Origin: Geodermatophilaceae bacterium
GTDB lineage: Bacteria; Actinomycetota; Actinomycetes; Mycobacteriales; Geodermatophilaceae
Direction of reading: 5' to 3'
DNA: 35,991 bases
NCBI GenBank assembly: GCA_013695685.1
Contig: JACCZY010000078.1
Coordinates: 1 to 35,991 of the forward strand
The translations under genes and the position numbers were made by a program. Shown piece by piece: positions 1 to 9,223 of this stretch. Under the pieces are notes generated by a model. It searched no databases, was not told the DNA's origin, and saw nothing but the letters and a program-made list of their open reading frames with translations. Within the stretch, counting starts at the first letter, position 1. Each line of letters begins with the position of its first letter.

Positions 1-21
1 TACGAGTCACCGGCCGGCCCG

Positions 22-387
22 GTGCTGCTCGCACTGCTGGGGGCCAGCGTCATCGTCGTCCTCGGGGCCACCGCGATCTCGACCGGACTGGCCGCCGCGG
101 ACGGCCGATCGGACCTGGCGACGCTGGCGGCGGTCGGAGCCTCGCCGCGCACGCGCCGGTGGCTGGCGATGTCCCAGGCCGCCGTCGTCGCCTTCCTCGG
201 TGCGCTGCTCGGCGCAGTCGCCGGCTTCGTACCAGCGGCCGCGATCGTCTCGACGTTGGTCGAATGGCCACTGATCGTTCCGTGGCTGGTGCTCGGCGTG
301 GTGCTCATCGGCGTACCGGTGATCGCCGCACTGTTCGCGGGCCTGTTCACCCGATCCCGGTTGCCGATGATCCGGCGGATCGCATGA
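22..387 (+). CDS. FtsX-like ABC transporter permease, C-terminal fragment (5' truncated by window edge)
   Basis: Hydrophobic TM segments plus 'ATISTGLAAADGRSDLATLAAVGASPRTRRWLAMSQA', typical of the C-terminal FtsX domain; ORF open from the window edge. Confidence 0.75.
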   Translation: MLLALLGASVIVVLGATAISTGLAAADGRSDLATLAAVGASPRTRRWLAMSQAAVVAFLGALLGAVAGFVPAAAIVSTLVEWPLIVPWLVLGVVLIGVPVIAALFAGLFTRSRLPMIRRIA

Positions 388-444
388 TCCTCACCGGCCG
401 CGCCCGCGAGCGGTACGTCGCCCGGGCGGTGCGGCGCGCGGTAC

Positions 445-1065
445 TCAACGCGCGGCTGCGGGCGCTATCCGCCGGCCGTCCCGTCTTGGTGACAGCTCAT
501 CGTGTCCGGGTGGAGGACCAGCATCGGCGTTGGGAGGTCGTCGGCCGATGACGATCGCGACCGCCGCCCCGGCCGGGGCGCTGGGGCAGAACGCCTCCCT
601 CGGCACGGACCCGCCGATGCCGATCCGCGGATACTGCCTCGCCCACTTCCGGGCGACCCAGCGCGGTACCACGATGTCGGCCCGGATCAGCGACGGCGAC
701 CGCAGCAGGCGCTCGCGCAGCGACTCCAGCAGCGACCATGGCGGGTTGGCGACGACCCGGTACGGAGCCTGCGGAAGCGGCGTCGTCAGCAGGTCGCCAC
801 GGCGGACCTCGACGGCCGCGCCGGACCCCGGCCCGCCGGCAGGGAACCGCCGGAGCAACTGCTCCACCCGGCCGGGGTGCAGTTCGACGGCAAGTACACG
901 GGCTCCGGCGGCGAGCAGCGGTGCGGTCAGCGCCCCGCTGCCAGCGCCGAGATCCAGCACGAGATCGCCGGGGTGGACACCCGCGCAGGCGACAATTCGC
1001 CGGGCCGCACGCGGCTCAAGACTGTGGTAGCCCCACCGCCGTCGGGGTCTCGCCCCGGCGGACAC
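445..1065 (-). CDS. Erm/KsgA-family rRNA adenine N6-methyltransferase-like protein
   Basis: GTG start; SAM motif I 'VLDLGAGSGALTAPLLAAGARVLAVELHPGRVEQL', motif IV 'VVANPPWSLLESLRERLL', N-terminal 'WGYHSLEPRAARRIV'. Confidence 0.8.
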   Translation of the reverse strand: MSAGARPRRRWGYHSLEPRAARRIVACAGVHPGDLVLDLGAGSGALTAPLLAAGARVLAVELHPGRVEQLLRRFPAGGPGSGAAVEVRRGDLLTTPLPQAPYRVVANPPWSLLESLRERLLRSPSLIRADIVVPRWVARKWARQYPRIGIGGSVPREAFCPSAPAGAAVAIVIGRRPPNADAGPPPGHDELSPRRDGRRIAPAAAR

Positions 1066-1129
1066 GACGCACGATGACCAGACCCATGTCGGTGATCCTG
1101 CCCTCCCCGCTGTGCCAGAGGCGAACTAT

Positions 1130-1672
1130 TTACTCGCCGAAATCCAGCGCAGGGGGCAGCGAGCCCTCCAGCTCCAGCAGCCAGCGCTTGGTCGCCAGCC
1201 CACCGCCGAAGCCGCCGAGTCCGCCGACAGCAAGGACCCGGTGACAGGGGACGATCACCGGGATCGGGTTGGCGCCCATGATCGAGCCGACCGCGCGGGC
1301 ACCGAGCACGCCGTCGTCGCCGTCGAAGACGCCGCTCTTGCGCGCCAGCTCGCCGTAGGTCACCGTCTCGCCGTAGCCGACCCCGTCGTACAGCGTCCCC
1401 AGCACGATGCGCTGGGTGGCCGCGAACAGCCCCCAGTCCAGCGGCAGATCGAAGGCCTGCCGACGACCCGCCAGGTAGTCGCCCAGCTGGTCGACCGCCT
1501 CTTCCGTTTCTGCGGCATCGGCAACGAGCCGGCGGCCGGCCCGCCGGGCTGCGGTTGCCAGCACATCGGCGTCGCCACCAAAGGCAACGAACGCTACCCC
1601 GTCGTCGGTCACCGCCACGGTGAGCTGCTGGATGGGCTGGGGAGCCGGCACCACCGCCCAGGCCATCGTCAT
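1130..1672 (-). CDS. ogt: methylated-DNA--[protein]-cysteine S-methyltransferase
   Basis: Active-site region 'NPIPVIVPCHRVLAVGGLGGFGGGLATKRWLLELEG' (PCHRV). Confidence 0.93.
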   Translation of the reverse strand: MTMAWAVVPAPQPIQQLTVAVTDDGVAFVAFGGDADVLATAARRAGRRLVADAAETEEAVDQLGDYLAGRRQAFDLPLDWGLFAATQRIVLGTLYDGVGYGETVTYGELARKSGVFDGDDGVLGARAVGSIMGANPIPVIVPCHRVLAVGGLGGFGGGLATKRWLLELEGSLPPALDFGE

Positions 1673-1714
1673 GGAGACAGTGTGTTCCGGCCTACCGACA
1701 GGTTTACGCCCGGC

Positions 1715-2368
1715 TCACCCGGTAGGTGCGAGGCCGATGGGACAGGACACCCCGGTTCCGCCGATCCCGCAGTACCCCATCGGGTTCTTGTGCAGGTACT
1801 GCTGGTGGTAGTCCTCGGCGTAGTAGAACTCGCCGGCCGGGGCGACCTCGGTGGTGATCTCGCCATAGCCGGCTGCCAGCAACCCCTCCTGGTACACCGC
1901 CCGCGTCCGCTCCACCACCTCGACCTGCGACGGGCCGGTGGTATAGATCGCAGAGCGGTACTGAGTACCGGTGTCGTTGCCCTGCCGCATGCCCTGGGTG
2001 GGGTTGTGCCCTTCCCAGAAGACCGCGAGCAGTTGCTCGTAGCTGATCACTGCGGGGTCGAAGACGACCAGAACGGCCTCGGTGTGCCCGGTTCTCGCCG
2101 AGCACACCTCCTCGTACGTCGGATGCGGGCTGAACCCTCCGGCGTACCCGACCGCGGTTGTGAAAACGCCGGGGGTCTGCCAGAAGATCCGCTCGGCACC
2201 CCAGAAGCACCCGAGGCCGAAGACTGCGGTCTGCATGCCCTCGGGGAATGGCGCCACCGTCGGGTTGCCGTTGACGGAGTGCACGCCACGGACCTGGATT
2301 GCCTGATCGCGCCCGGGCAGGGCGTCCTCGGCGGTGATCAGATTGGTCTTGGTTCGACTGAAGAACAT
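1715..2368 (-). CDS. msrA: peptide-methionine (S)-S-oxide reductase MsrA
   Basis: '[55 protein letters not shown]...' GCFWG motif; start placed at ATG 2368 (MFFSRTKTN), not the upstream ORF extension. Confidence 0.95.
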   Translation of the reverse strand: MFFSRTKTNLITAEDALPGRDQAIQVRGVHSVNGNPTVAPFPEGMQTAVFGLGCFWGAERIFWQTPGVFTTAVGYAGGFSPHPTYEEVCSARTGHTEAVLVVFDPAVISYEQLLAVFWEGHNPTQGMRQGNDTGTQYRSAIYTTGPSQVEVVERTRAVYQEGLLAAGYGEITTEVAPAGEFYYAEDYHQQYLHKNPMGYCGIGGTGVSCPIGLAPTG

Positions 2369-2410
2369 GCACCCCAGGGTACGTCGGTGTCGACCGATAG
2401 CGTCGAGCCC

Positions 2411-3004
2411 GTGAGCGAACCGAAAGAGATGAAAAGTGGTCTGCCGGTGATCGTCTTCGCCGATGCCGCGGAGTGGGAACGCTGGCTCGCCGGGCAGCAC
2501 GCCGAATCGACGGGGCTCTGGCTCAAGCTCGCCAAGAAAGGGTCCGCGATCACCACCGTCACCTACGCCGAGGCCGTCGATGTCGCGCTGTGCTACGGCT
2601 GGATCGACGGGCAGGCGGGCTCGTACGACGTCGCGTTCTGGCTGCAGCGCTTCACCCCTCGCGGGCGGCGGAGCAAGTGGTCCCAGATCAACCGGGACAA
2701 GGTCGCGGTGCTCGTCGGGGCCGACCGGATGCAGCCCGCCGGCCTCGCCGCCGTCGAGGCGGCGAAGTCCGACGGGCGATGGGCGGCGGCGTACGAACCG
2801 CCGAGCACGGCGACCGTGCCGCCGGACCTGCAGGAGGCACTGGATGCCAACCCCGACGCGGCGGCATCCTGGGAGACCCTCAACCGCACCAACCGGTACG
2901 CCGTGATCTACCGGGTCAACGACGCGAAGAAGCCCGAGACCCGGGCTCGTCGGATCGAGCAGTTCATCGCGATGCTCTGCCGGGGCGAGAAGCTGCATCC
3001 CTGA
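2411..3004 (+). CDS. YdeI/OmpD-associated (OmdA-domain) family protein
   Basis: '[52 protein letters not shown]...[13 protein letters not shown]...'; GTG start at 2411. Confidence 0.88.
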   Translation: MSEPKEMKSGLPVIVFADAAEWERWLAGQHAESTGLWLKLAKKGSAITTVTYAEAVDVALCYGWIDGQAGSYDVAFWLQRFTPRGRRSKWSQINRDKVAVLVGADRMQPAGLAAVEAAKSDGRWAAAYEPPSTATVPPDLQEALDANPDAAASWETLNRTNRYAVIYRVNDAKKPETRARRIEQFIAMLCRGEKLHP

Positions 3005-3084
3005 TGCAATGTGCCCGGGTGACGTCTGTCATAACGCTGCTACTCTTCCAGAGACGGATCAGAGAATACGCAGAAGAGACGCCG

Positions 3085-3567
3085 ATGCTGACCTTCACGA
3101 TTGCCGGGCGCGGTGTAGAGCTGGACTCCGCTGCGGTCGAACGCAGCTTGGCCGCCGAACTGCCCGAGCCCATTCACGAGCACTACGTCGTCGTCGGTGG
3201 CCGCCGGTTCCCGCCCAAGCAGGTGATCACCCTGGTGACGGGCCTCGACCGGGCTGACTTCACCACCCATCAAGCCAGGCGCGTCCTGCAGCGACTCGGC
3301 TTCCCCGCCGCTCGCCGCCTCCCCGCACCCGCACGGAGGCTGAGCGAGCCACCCGCGCGCGAGGGCGGCGCGCAGGCCAACCCGCTGGTCGAGGCACTGC
3401 GCCCGTTCATCGGGAAATGGGTGGCTGTCAGCGGCGACGAGGTCCTCGTGGCGGCGGATACTCCCAAGGAGGTCGTCGGCTGGCTCACCCGACACGGCTT
3501 GGTCGCCGACTCGATGTTCGGTGTCCCTCGTTCGGATGCCGACATCTTCGGCGCCGCACCCTATTAG
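3085..3567 (+). CDS. DUF5678-like protein with an N-terminal 'GGRRFPPKQV...FTTHQARRVLQRLGF' module
   Basis: N-terminal conserved-looking module plus C-terminal 'FIGKWVAVSGDEVLVAADTPKEVVGWLTRHGLVADSMFGVPRSDADIFG', resembling DUF5678 proteins; ATG 3085. Confidence 0.7.
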   Translation: MLTFTIAGRGVELDSAAVERSLAAELPEPIHEHYVVVGGRRFPPKQVITLVTGLDRADFTTHQARRVLQRLGFPAARRLPAPARRLSEPPAREGGAQANPLVEALRPFIGKWVAVSGDEVLVAADTPKEVVGWLTRHGLVADSMFGVPRSDADIFGAAPY

Positions 3568-3572
3568 ACGCG

Positions 3573-3986
3573 ATGAGGTTCGATTTCCGCGGGTTTCCCG
3601 CGGCGACTGCGGGAGCAATCACGCCACGTCCGATGGCTGACGTCTGGCTCGACGGATTGGACACAGGACCACTGGCTTGCCTCGTCGATACCGGCGCCTT
3701 ACGCACTCGTTTCTCCCGTGCGCTGGCCGAACTCGCTGGGATCGACGTCGACACATCCGTTTCCCACGTGGTTGTCGTCGGAGGAATAGAAGTCAGCGCT
3801 GCGCCGGCACTGGTGTCGCTGCGTATGCAGGGCGCCGACGAGACGCTCGGCTGGGAGGCCACCGTGTGGTTCTGCGATCCGTGGCCGTTCCCTTTCCAGC
3901 TCCTCGGCCTGGAGGGTTTCCTGCAGCACTTCCGGGTCACGCTGTCCGCCTACCACGAGTGGCTGGAGTGCCACCCGGAGACGTGA
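3573..3986 (+). CDS. retropepsin-like (clan AA) aspartic-protease-fold protein
   Basis: 'LACLVDTGALRTRFSRALAELAGI' (DTGA) and downstream 'FPFQLLGLEGFLQHFRV' (hydrophobic-hydrophobic-Gly); begins 5 nt after the upstream stop codon. Confidence 0.72.
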   Translation: MRFDFRGFPAATAGAITPRPMADVWLDGLDTGPLACLVDTGALRTRFSRALAELAGIDVDTSVSHVVVVGGIEVSAAPALVSLRMQGADETLGWEATVWFCDPWPFPFQLLGLEGFLQHFRVTLSAYHEWLECHPET

Positions 3987-3992
3987 CCGAAC

Positions 3993-6308
3993 TCAGTCGA
4001 GCAGGTCGAGGGCGGCGTCGACGATCGAGCGCACCCCGATGCCGTGCACGTCGTACACCTCGGCGACCGTGCCGACCTGACCGAAGCCGGTGACCCCGAG
4101 CGTGGTGATCGGCGTGTCATGGACGCCGCCGAGGAAGGCGAGCGTGTGCGGGTGCCCGTCCAGGACGGTCACCAGCGGCAGCGGCCGGCGGAACAGCTCG
4201 TCGAGGATCGCCTCGTCGGCGAGCGCATCGTCCATCCCCTGCCCTCGACGTCGTCGGACCGCCCGGAAGAGCAGGTCCGCGCTCGTCACGCAGACGACCC
4301 GGGCGCAGATGCCGTGCTCGCCCAGGTCGGTAGCGGCCTGCACCGCCTCGACGGTGAGAACTCCCATCGCGACCAGGCTCACCACCGCGTCGGCCGGGTC
4401 ATGCAGCACGTAGCCCCCGCGCACCACCAGGCTACGGCGGGCAGCACGGCCGTCGGGATCCTCCGGTACGCCGGCGAGCGTCTGGTCCAGCGGCCGCGTC
4501 GACAGCCGCAGGTATGACGAGACACCGTCCGGACGACCGAGCTGGCCGAGCGAGCGCAGCAGGCACCACTCCAGGTCCTGGGTGAATGCCGGCTCGTAGC
4601 TCAGTACCCCCGGTTGCTCGATCCCGGTGGACGGCGTGGTGATCGACTGGTGAGCGCCGCCTTCGGGAGCCAGCGTCACACCGGACGGCGTACCGACCAG
4701 GATCGACTGACCGCCGGCGTAGACGCCGAAGCTCCACGGCTCGAGCGCCCGGTTGACGAACGGGTCGTAGATCGTGCCGATCGGCAGCAGCGGTTCACCC
4801 CAGCGGCTCCAGGTCGCGCCCAACTCACCGAGCAGCCCGACCAGGTTCACCTCGGCGATTCCCAGTTCGATGTGCTGACCGAGCGGGTGCTCGCGCCAGT
4901 GCAACCTGGTCTCGGCATCGTCGGCGAACCAGTTGACCGACTCCTCGACGGCGAAGATGCCTACCTTGTTGAGCCAGCCCGCAAGGTTCGTGCTGCTTGC
5001 CACGTCCGGGCTGCAGGTCACGACGCGTGCGGCCACGTCGGGCGCGTCGCGATGCAGGTCGACGAGAACCCGCCCCAGACCCGCCTGCGTCGAGGCGGTC
5101 CCCTTGTGGGTCCGGCCCAGATCGACCGGTACGCCGGGCGGCTCCCGCAGCTGCACCGACGGCCGCTTCAGCCGCTCGGCCACCTGGGCACAGAACCTCG
5201 CCTCGGGAGCGTCGGCGGGCCACAGCTCCCACGGCCGCTCGGGGGTGGCATCGAGCCGGTCCGCCAGCTCGGCGTACTGGCCCTCGGTCAGGAGGGCGGA
5301 GTGGTTGGACGGATGGCCCTCGGTCGGCAGCGAGTAGCCCTTGATCGTGTACGCGAGGAGCACGGTCGGCCGGTCGTCCTCGACGGCGCGTAATGCCTCG
5401 GACAGGCCGGCGAGATCGTGTCCGCCGAGATCGCGCACGGCGGCGTGCAGTTCGTCGTCTGCCAGCCCGTCCATCAGTCGCCGGAGGGGGACGCCTGACG
5501 CGCCGCTGCCCGGCAACCGCTCGCGCAGCTCCGGGCCGGACGAGCGCAGCAGCCGCTGGTACTCCTGGTTGCCCATCTCGTCGATCCGCTGCCGTAGCTC
5601 CTCCCCGCCCGGCTGCTCGAACAGGGCCCGTAGCCGAGGGCCGTACTTGCAGGTGATGACCTGCCAGCCGGCGGCGGCGAACATCCCCGCGATCCGGTCG
5701 GCGGCGATCTGCGGCACCACGCGGTCCAGAGACTGTCGGTTGAGGTCGACCACCCACAGCACCTCACCGAGCCGGCCGACGGTGGGATCGAGGATGGCCT
5801 CCCAGCAGGCACCCTCGTCCAGCTCCGCGTCACCGAGCAGGGAGATCTGGCGGCCGGCCGGGCCGGCCAGGTCGCTGAATCGCCGGTCGACGTACCGCCG
5901 GGACAACGCCGCCCAGATCGGTGCGGTGGCCCCGATCCCGACCGAGCCGGTCGAGTAGTCGACAGTGTCCGGGTCCTTCGTCCGGCTGGGATAGGACTGC
6001 AGTCCCCGGTACGCGCGCAGCTGCGTCAGGTACGACGCATCCAGGTCGCCGAGGAGGTAGTTGATGGCGTGCAGGACCGGGCTGGCGTGCGGCTTGACGC
6101 TGACCCGGTCGGCGGCGGTGAGGGAGTCGAACCACAGCGCGGTCATGATGCTGACGATCGACGCCGACGACGCCTGGTGCCCGCCGACCTTGACTCCACT
6201 GTCGTTGGGCCGCAGATGGTTGGCGTGGTGCACCATCGACGTCGCCAACCACAGCACCTTGGCCTCGACCGCGCGCAGGATCTCTGCGTCCGCGCGATCA
6301 GTGGTCAT
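3993..6308 (-). CDS. transketolase / pyruvate dehydrogenase E1 (AceE-like) ThDP-dependent protein
   Basis: 771 aa; 'KPHASPVLHAINYLLGDLDASYLTQLRAYRGLQSYPSRTKDPDTVDYSTGSVGIGATAPIWAAL', 'LLGDAELDEGACWEAILDPTVGRLGEVLWVVDLNRQSLDRVV'. Confidence 0.88.
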   Translation of the reverse strand: MTTDRADAEILRAVEAKVLWLATSMVHHANHLRPNDSGVKVGGHQASSASIVSIMTALWFDSLTAADRVSVKPHASPVLHAINYLLGDLDASYLTQLRAYRGLQSYPSRTKDPDTVDYSTGSVGIGATAPIWAALSRRYVDRRFSDLAGPAGRQISLLGDAELDEGACWEAILDPTVGRLGEVLWVVDLNRQSLDRVVPQIAADRIAGMFAAAGWQVITCKYGPRLRALFEQPGGEELRQRIDEMGNQEYQRLLRSSGPELRERLPGSGASGVPLRRLMDGLADDELHAAVRDLGGHDLAGLSEALRAVEDDRPTVLLAYTIKGYSLPTEGHPSNHSALLTEGQYAELADRLDATPERPWELWPADAPEARFCAQVAERLKRPSVQLREPPGVPVDLGRTHKGTASTQAGLGRVLVDLHRDAPDVAARVVTCSPDVASSTNLAGWLNKVGIFAVEESVNWFADDAETRLHWREHPLGQHIELGIAEVNLVGLLGELGATWSRWGEPLLPIGTIYDPFVNRALEPWSFGVYAGGQSILVGTPSGVTLAPEGGAHQSITTPSTGIEQPGVLSYEPAFTQDLEWCLLRSLGQLGRPDGVSSYLRLSTRPLDQTLAGVPEDPDGRAARRSLVVRGGYVLHDPADAVVSLVAMGVLTVEAVQAATDLGEHGICARVVCVTSADLLFRAVRRRRGQGMDDALADEAILDELFRRPLPLVTVLDGHPHTLAFLGGVHDTPITTLGVTGFGQVGTVAEVYDVHGIGVRSIVDAALDLLD

Positions 6309-6416
6309 GGGGGCTCAGGGTAGGCGCTCGCGCCGATCGGCGAACACTGGATGCGGATCCGGCCGCCCGGTGGCCGACTACGCATCCGATCATGGGAAGT
6401 GGATACGGTGACCGCG

Positions 6417-7142
6417 ATGCCACACCTGCCTGCGGCGACCCACCGCCCGTTTGTCGAGACCGTCGAGCCGCCCGGCGCGGTGGCGGCGGTCGCGCTGGTT
6501 CTGCACGGCGGCAAGGCCAACGGCACCGGTGTACCCAAGAACATGAGCCTGTCGATGCTGCGGATGAGACCGATCAAGAAGCAGATCGCCGCGGCAGGCA
6601 CTGCCGCCGGTGTCGCGTCGTGGCTGCTGCACTACCGGGTCCCCGGCTGGAACGGCGCGGCGGCTGACCCGGCCCGGGACGCGCACTGGGCCTTGAGTGA
6701 GATCCGCCGGCAGCACGGCGCCGTGCCGGTCGTGCTGATCGGGCATTCGATGGGCGCCCGGGCTGCGATCCGGGTCGCCGACGACTCCTCGGTGGTCGGC
6801 GTGTGCGCGCTGGCGCCCTGGCTGCCGCCACAGGAGCCGATGCCGCGGTTGTTCGGCCGCACGCTGCTCATGGCGCACGGCACCCGGGACCGCTGGGTGG
6901 ACGGGCGCGGCTCGTACCAGTTCGCCGTACGGGCCAAGGCCAACCATCCCGACGTCGCCCGGTTCGAGGTGCGGGGAGTCGGTCACGCCATGATCCGCCG
7001 CGCGGCGGACTGGCACGCGTTTGCCCGCAATGCGGCATTGGGCATGCTCAGAGTCGAACCGCTGTGGCCACTTGTCACGAATGCCCTACACGAGGAGCTT
7101 CCAGCTGGGTTACGTGTCCCGTTGGAGGTTCCTCGCTTCTGA
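6417..7142 (+). CDS. alpha/beta hydrolase
   Basis: 'VALVLHGGKANG', nucleophile elbow 'VLIGHSMGARAAIR', 'LLMAHGTRDRWVD', 'VGHAMIRR'. Start codon (6417 ATG) is a choice. Confidence 0.85.
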   Translation: MPHLPAATHRPFVETVEPPGAVAAVALVLHGGKANGTGVPKNMSLSMLRMRPIKKQIAAAGTAAGVASWLLHYRVPGWNGAAADPARDAHWALSEIRRQHGAVPVVLIGHSMGARAAIRVADDSSVVGVCALAPWLPPQEPMPRLFGRTLLMAHGTRDRWVDGRGSYQFAVRAKANHPDVARFEVRGVGHAMIRRAADWHAFARNAALGMLRVEPLWPLVTNALHEELPAGLRVPLEVPRF

Positions 7143-7172
7143 GGCCGCCCAGTTCGAAGGAGATCGGAAAAG

Positions 7173-8498
7173 TTGCCTGCCGTCCCCCGCGAAAGCGTCG
7201 CCGTGGTCGGCTCCGGCGTCGCCGGCCTCACCGCTGCCTACCTGCTGCAGCGCCGGTACGACGTCACCCTCTTCGAGGCCGACGACCGGCTCGGCGGGCA
7301 TGCGCACACACACGACGTAGCCACGCCCGACGGCCGGGTCATCCCCATCGACACCGGCTTCATCGTCCACAACGAACGGACGTACCCCAACCTGCTCAGG
7401 CTCTTCGCCGAGCTTGGTGTGGACACCAAACCGACCGAGATGAGCATGAGCATCCGGTGCGAGGGCTGCGGCCTGGAGTACGCCGGAGCCCGCGGGTTGG
7501 CCGGCGTCTTCGCGCAGCCCCGTGCAGCGGCTAACCCGCGCTACCTGCGCATGCTGGTTGAAGTCAAGCAGTTCCACCGTCAGGCCCGGCGGCTGCTGGC
7601 GGCGTTCGGGACCGGTGATCCCACCCAGATCGACGCCGTCACGTTGGGCGCCTTTTTGTCCATGGGCGGCTACTCGACGTACTTCGTGCGGCACTTCATG
7701 ATCCCGGTCGTGTCAGCGGTCTGGTCTGCCGGCACCGACGTCTCCCTGCGCTATCCCGCCCGTTACCTGTTCAGCTTCCTGGACAACCACGGGATGCTCA
7801 GCGTGTCCGGGTCGCCCGCCTGGAGGACGGTCGAGGGCGGGTCACGGTCCTATGTGGAGCGTGCCGCCAAGGGGCTGACCGCGGTACAGACACAGACCCC
7901 CGTGACGTCGATTCGCCGTACTGCAGCGGGAGTCGAGATCCGCCATGACGCCGACCAACTGTCCACAATGGACAAAGTTGTCATCGCCACCCATCCGGAC
8001 CAGGCCCTGTCGTTGCTTGTCGATCCGTCTTTAGCCGAACGGGACATTCTCGGCGCGTTCTCGTACTCGACGAACGAGACGGTCTTCCACACTGACGCCT
8101 CGATCCTGCCTCGCAGTGTCCAGGCTCGTGCGTCCTGGAACTACCTGATGCCGGCCTGTGACATGAGCGGCGCGGAGCGCGTGACGGTCAGCTACTGGAT
8201 GAACAGGTTGCACCAGATCGAGGAACCGGTCGACTATGTGGTCTCGCTCAATGCGACCGACCGGATCGATCCCGAGTCCATCGTGGACCGGATGGTTTAC
8301 ACCCACCCGACGTTCACAGCCGCCTCCGTGGCCGCGCAGCGCCGGTTGCCAGAGCTGAACACCGCCACCACGGCGTACGCCGGCGCGTACCACGGCTGGG
8401 GTTTCCACGAGGACGGATGCGCCGCCGGAGTGCGGGCCGCCGCGAGTCTCGGAGTTGGCTGGGGCGCCGACGCGCTTCCCGCCGCGGGGGCGCAATGA
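7173..8498 (+). CDS. FAD-dependent amine-oxidase-like oxidoreductase (fatty-acid modification operon)
   Basis: TTG start with upstream AGGAGA; 'VAVVGSGVAGLTAAYLLQRRYDVTLFEADDRLGGHAHTH'; ATGA overlap with the next gene. Confidence 0.9.
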   Translation: MPAVPRESVAVVGSGVAGLTAAYLLQRRYDVTLFEADDRLGGHAHTHDVATPDGRVIPIDTGFIVHNERTYPNLLRLFAELGVDTKPTEMSMSIRCEGCGLEYAGARGLAGVFAQPRAAANPRYLRMLVEVKQFHRQARRLLAAFGTGDPTQIDAVTLGAFLSMGGYSTYFVRHFMIPVVSAVWSAGTDVSLRYPARYLFSFLDNHGMLSVSGSPAWRTVEGGSRSYVERAAKGLTAVQTQTPVTSIRRTAAGVEIRHDADQLSTMDKVVIATHPDQALSLLVDPSLAERDILGAFSYSTNETVFHTDASILPRSVQARASWNYLMPACDMSGAERVTVSYWMNRLHQIEEPVDYVVSLNATDRIDPESIVDRMVYTHPTFTAASVAAQRRLPELNTATTAYAGAYHGWGFHEDGCAAGVRAAASLGVGWGADALPAAGAQ

Positions 8499-9223
8499 GA
8501 ACACCTGCGCTGTACGACGCGACGGTGGAGCACACCCGCCGCGGCCCCGTCGACAACCGCTTCTCCTACCGGGTGCACATGTGGCTGGTTGACCTGGACG
8601 ACCTGCCACGGCTGCCGCGCGGGTTGCGCTGGCTGGCCCGCTTCGAGGCGCGTGACCACCTGGGCGATCCGGACCGCTCACTCCGGGACAACATCGACAA
8701 ATTCCTGGCGCCGTACGGCATCGATCTGACCGGCGGATGGGTGCTGATGCTGACGAACGCCCGGGTTGCCGGGTACGTGTTCAACCCGATCAGCGTCCAC
8801 TGGTGCTACGGCGCAGATGGCGACCTCGCCTGCCTCGTCGCCGAGGTGCACAACACCTACGGCGAGCGGCACGCCTACTTCCTGCGGCCGGACGACAGCG
8901 GGTGGGCAGAGACGGACAAGGAGTTCTACGTCTCGCCGTTCCTGACCGTCGACGGCCGGTACCTGATGCGCTTCTCCCCTCCGGGCGAGCGGTTGTCGGT
9001 CACGATGGCGCTGCGCCAGGGTGATGAGACCCCGTTCACCGCCACCTTGCGCGGCACCGCACGGCCGGCGACCCTGCCCGCCGTTCTCAGGGCGGCGGTA
9101 CGCCGGCCGTTCATGCCGCTGCTGGTCAGCACTCTCATCCGTTATCAAGGCGTCAAGCTCTGGCTGCGCCGACTGCCCGTCGTCCACCGTCCCCCGCACG
9201 TCCCCCAGGAGGGCGTTCAATGA
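8495..9223 (+). CDS. DUF1365 domain protein
   Basis: 'LYDATVEHTRRGPVDNRFSYRVHMWLVDLDDLP', 'NARVAGYVFNPISVHWCY', 'VAEVHNTYGERHAYFL', 'KEFYVSPFLTVDGRYLMRFSPPGE'. Confidence 0.92.
   Translation: MRTPALYDATVEHTRRGPVDNRFSYRVHMWLVDLDDLPRLPRGLRWLARFEARDHLGDPDRSLRDNIDKFLAPYGIDLTGGWVLMLTNARVAGYVFNPISVHWCYGADGDLACLVAEVHNTYGERHAYFLRPDDSGWAETDKEFYVSPFLTVDGRYLMRFSPPGERLSVTMALRQGDETPFTATLRGTARPATLPAVLRAAVRRPFMPLLVSTLIRYQGVKLWLRRLPVVHRPPHVPQEGVQ

Noticed and set aside
1112-2410. 5' part of the 630-aa plus-strand ORF (1112..3004)
   Set aside because: Antisense to ogt and msrA; only the 3' part (from GTG 2411) is a real protein.
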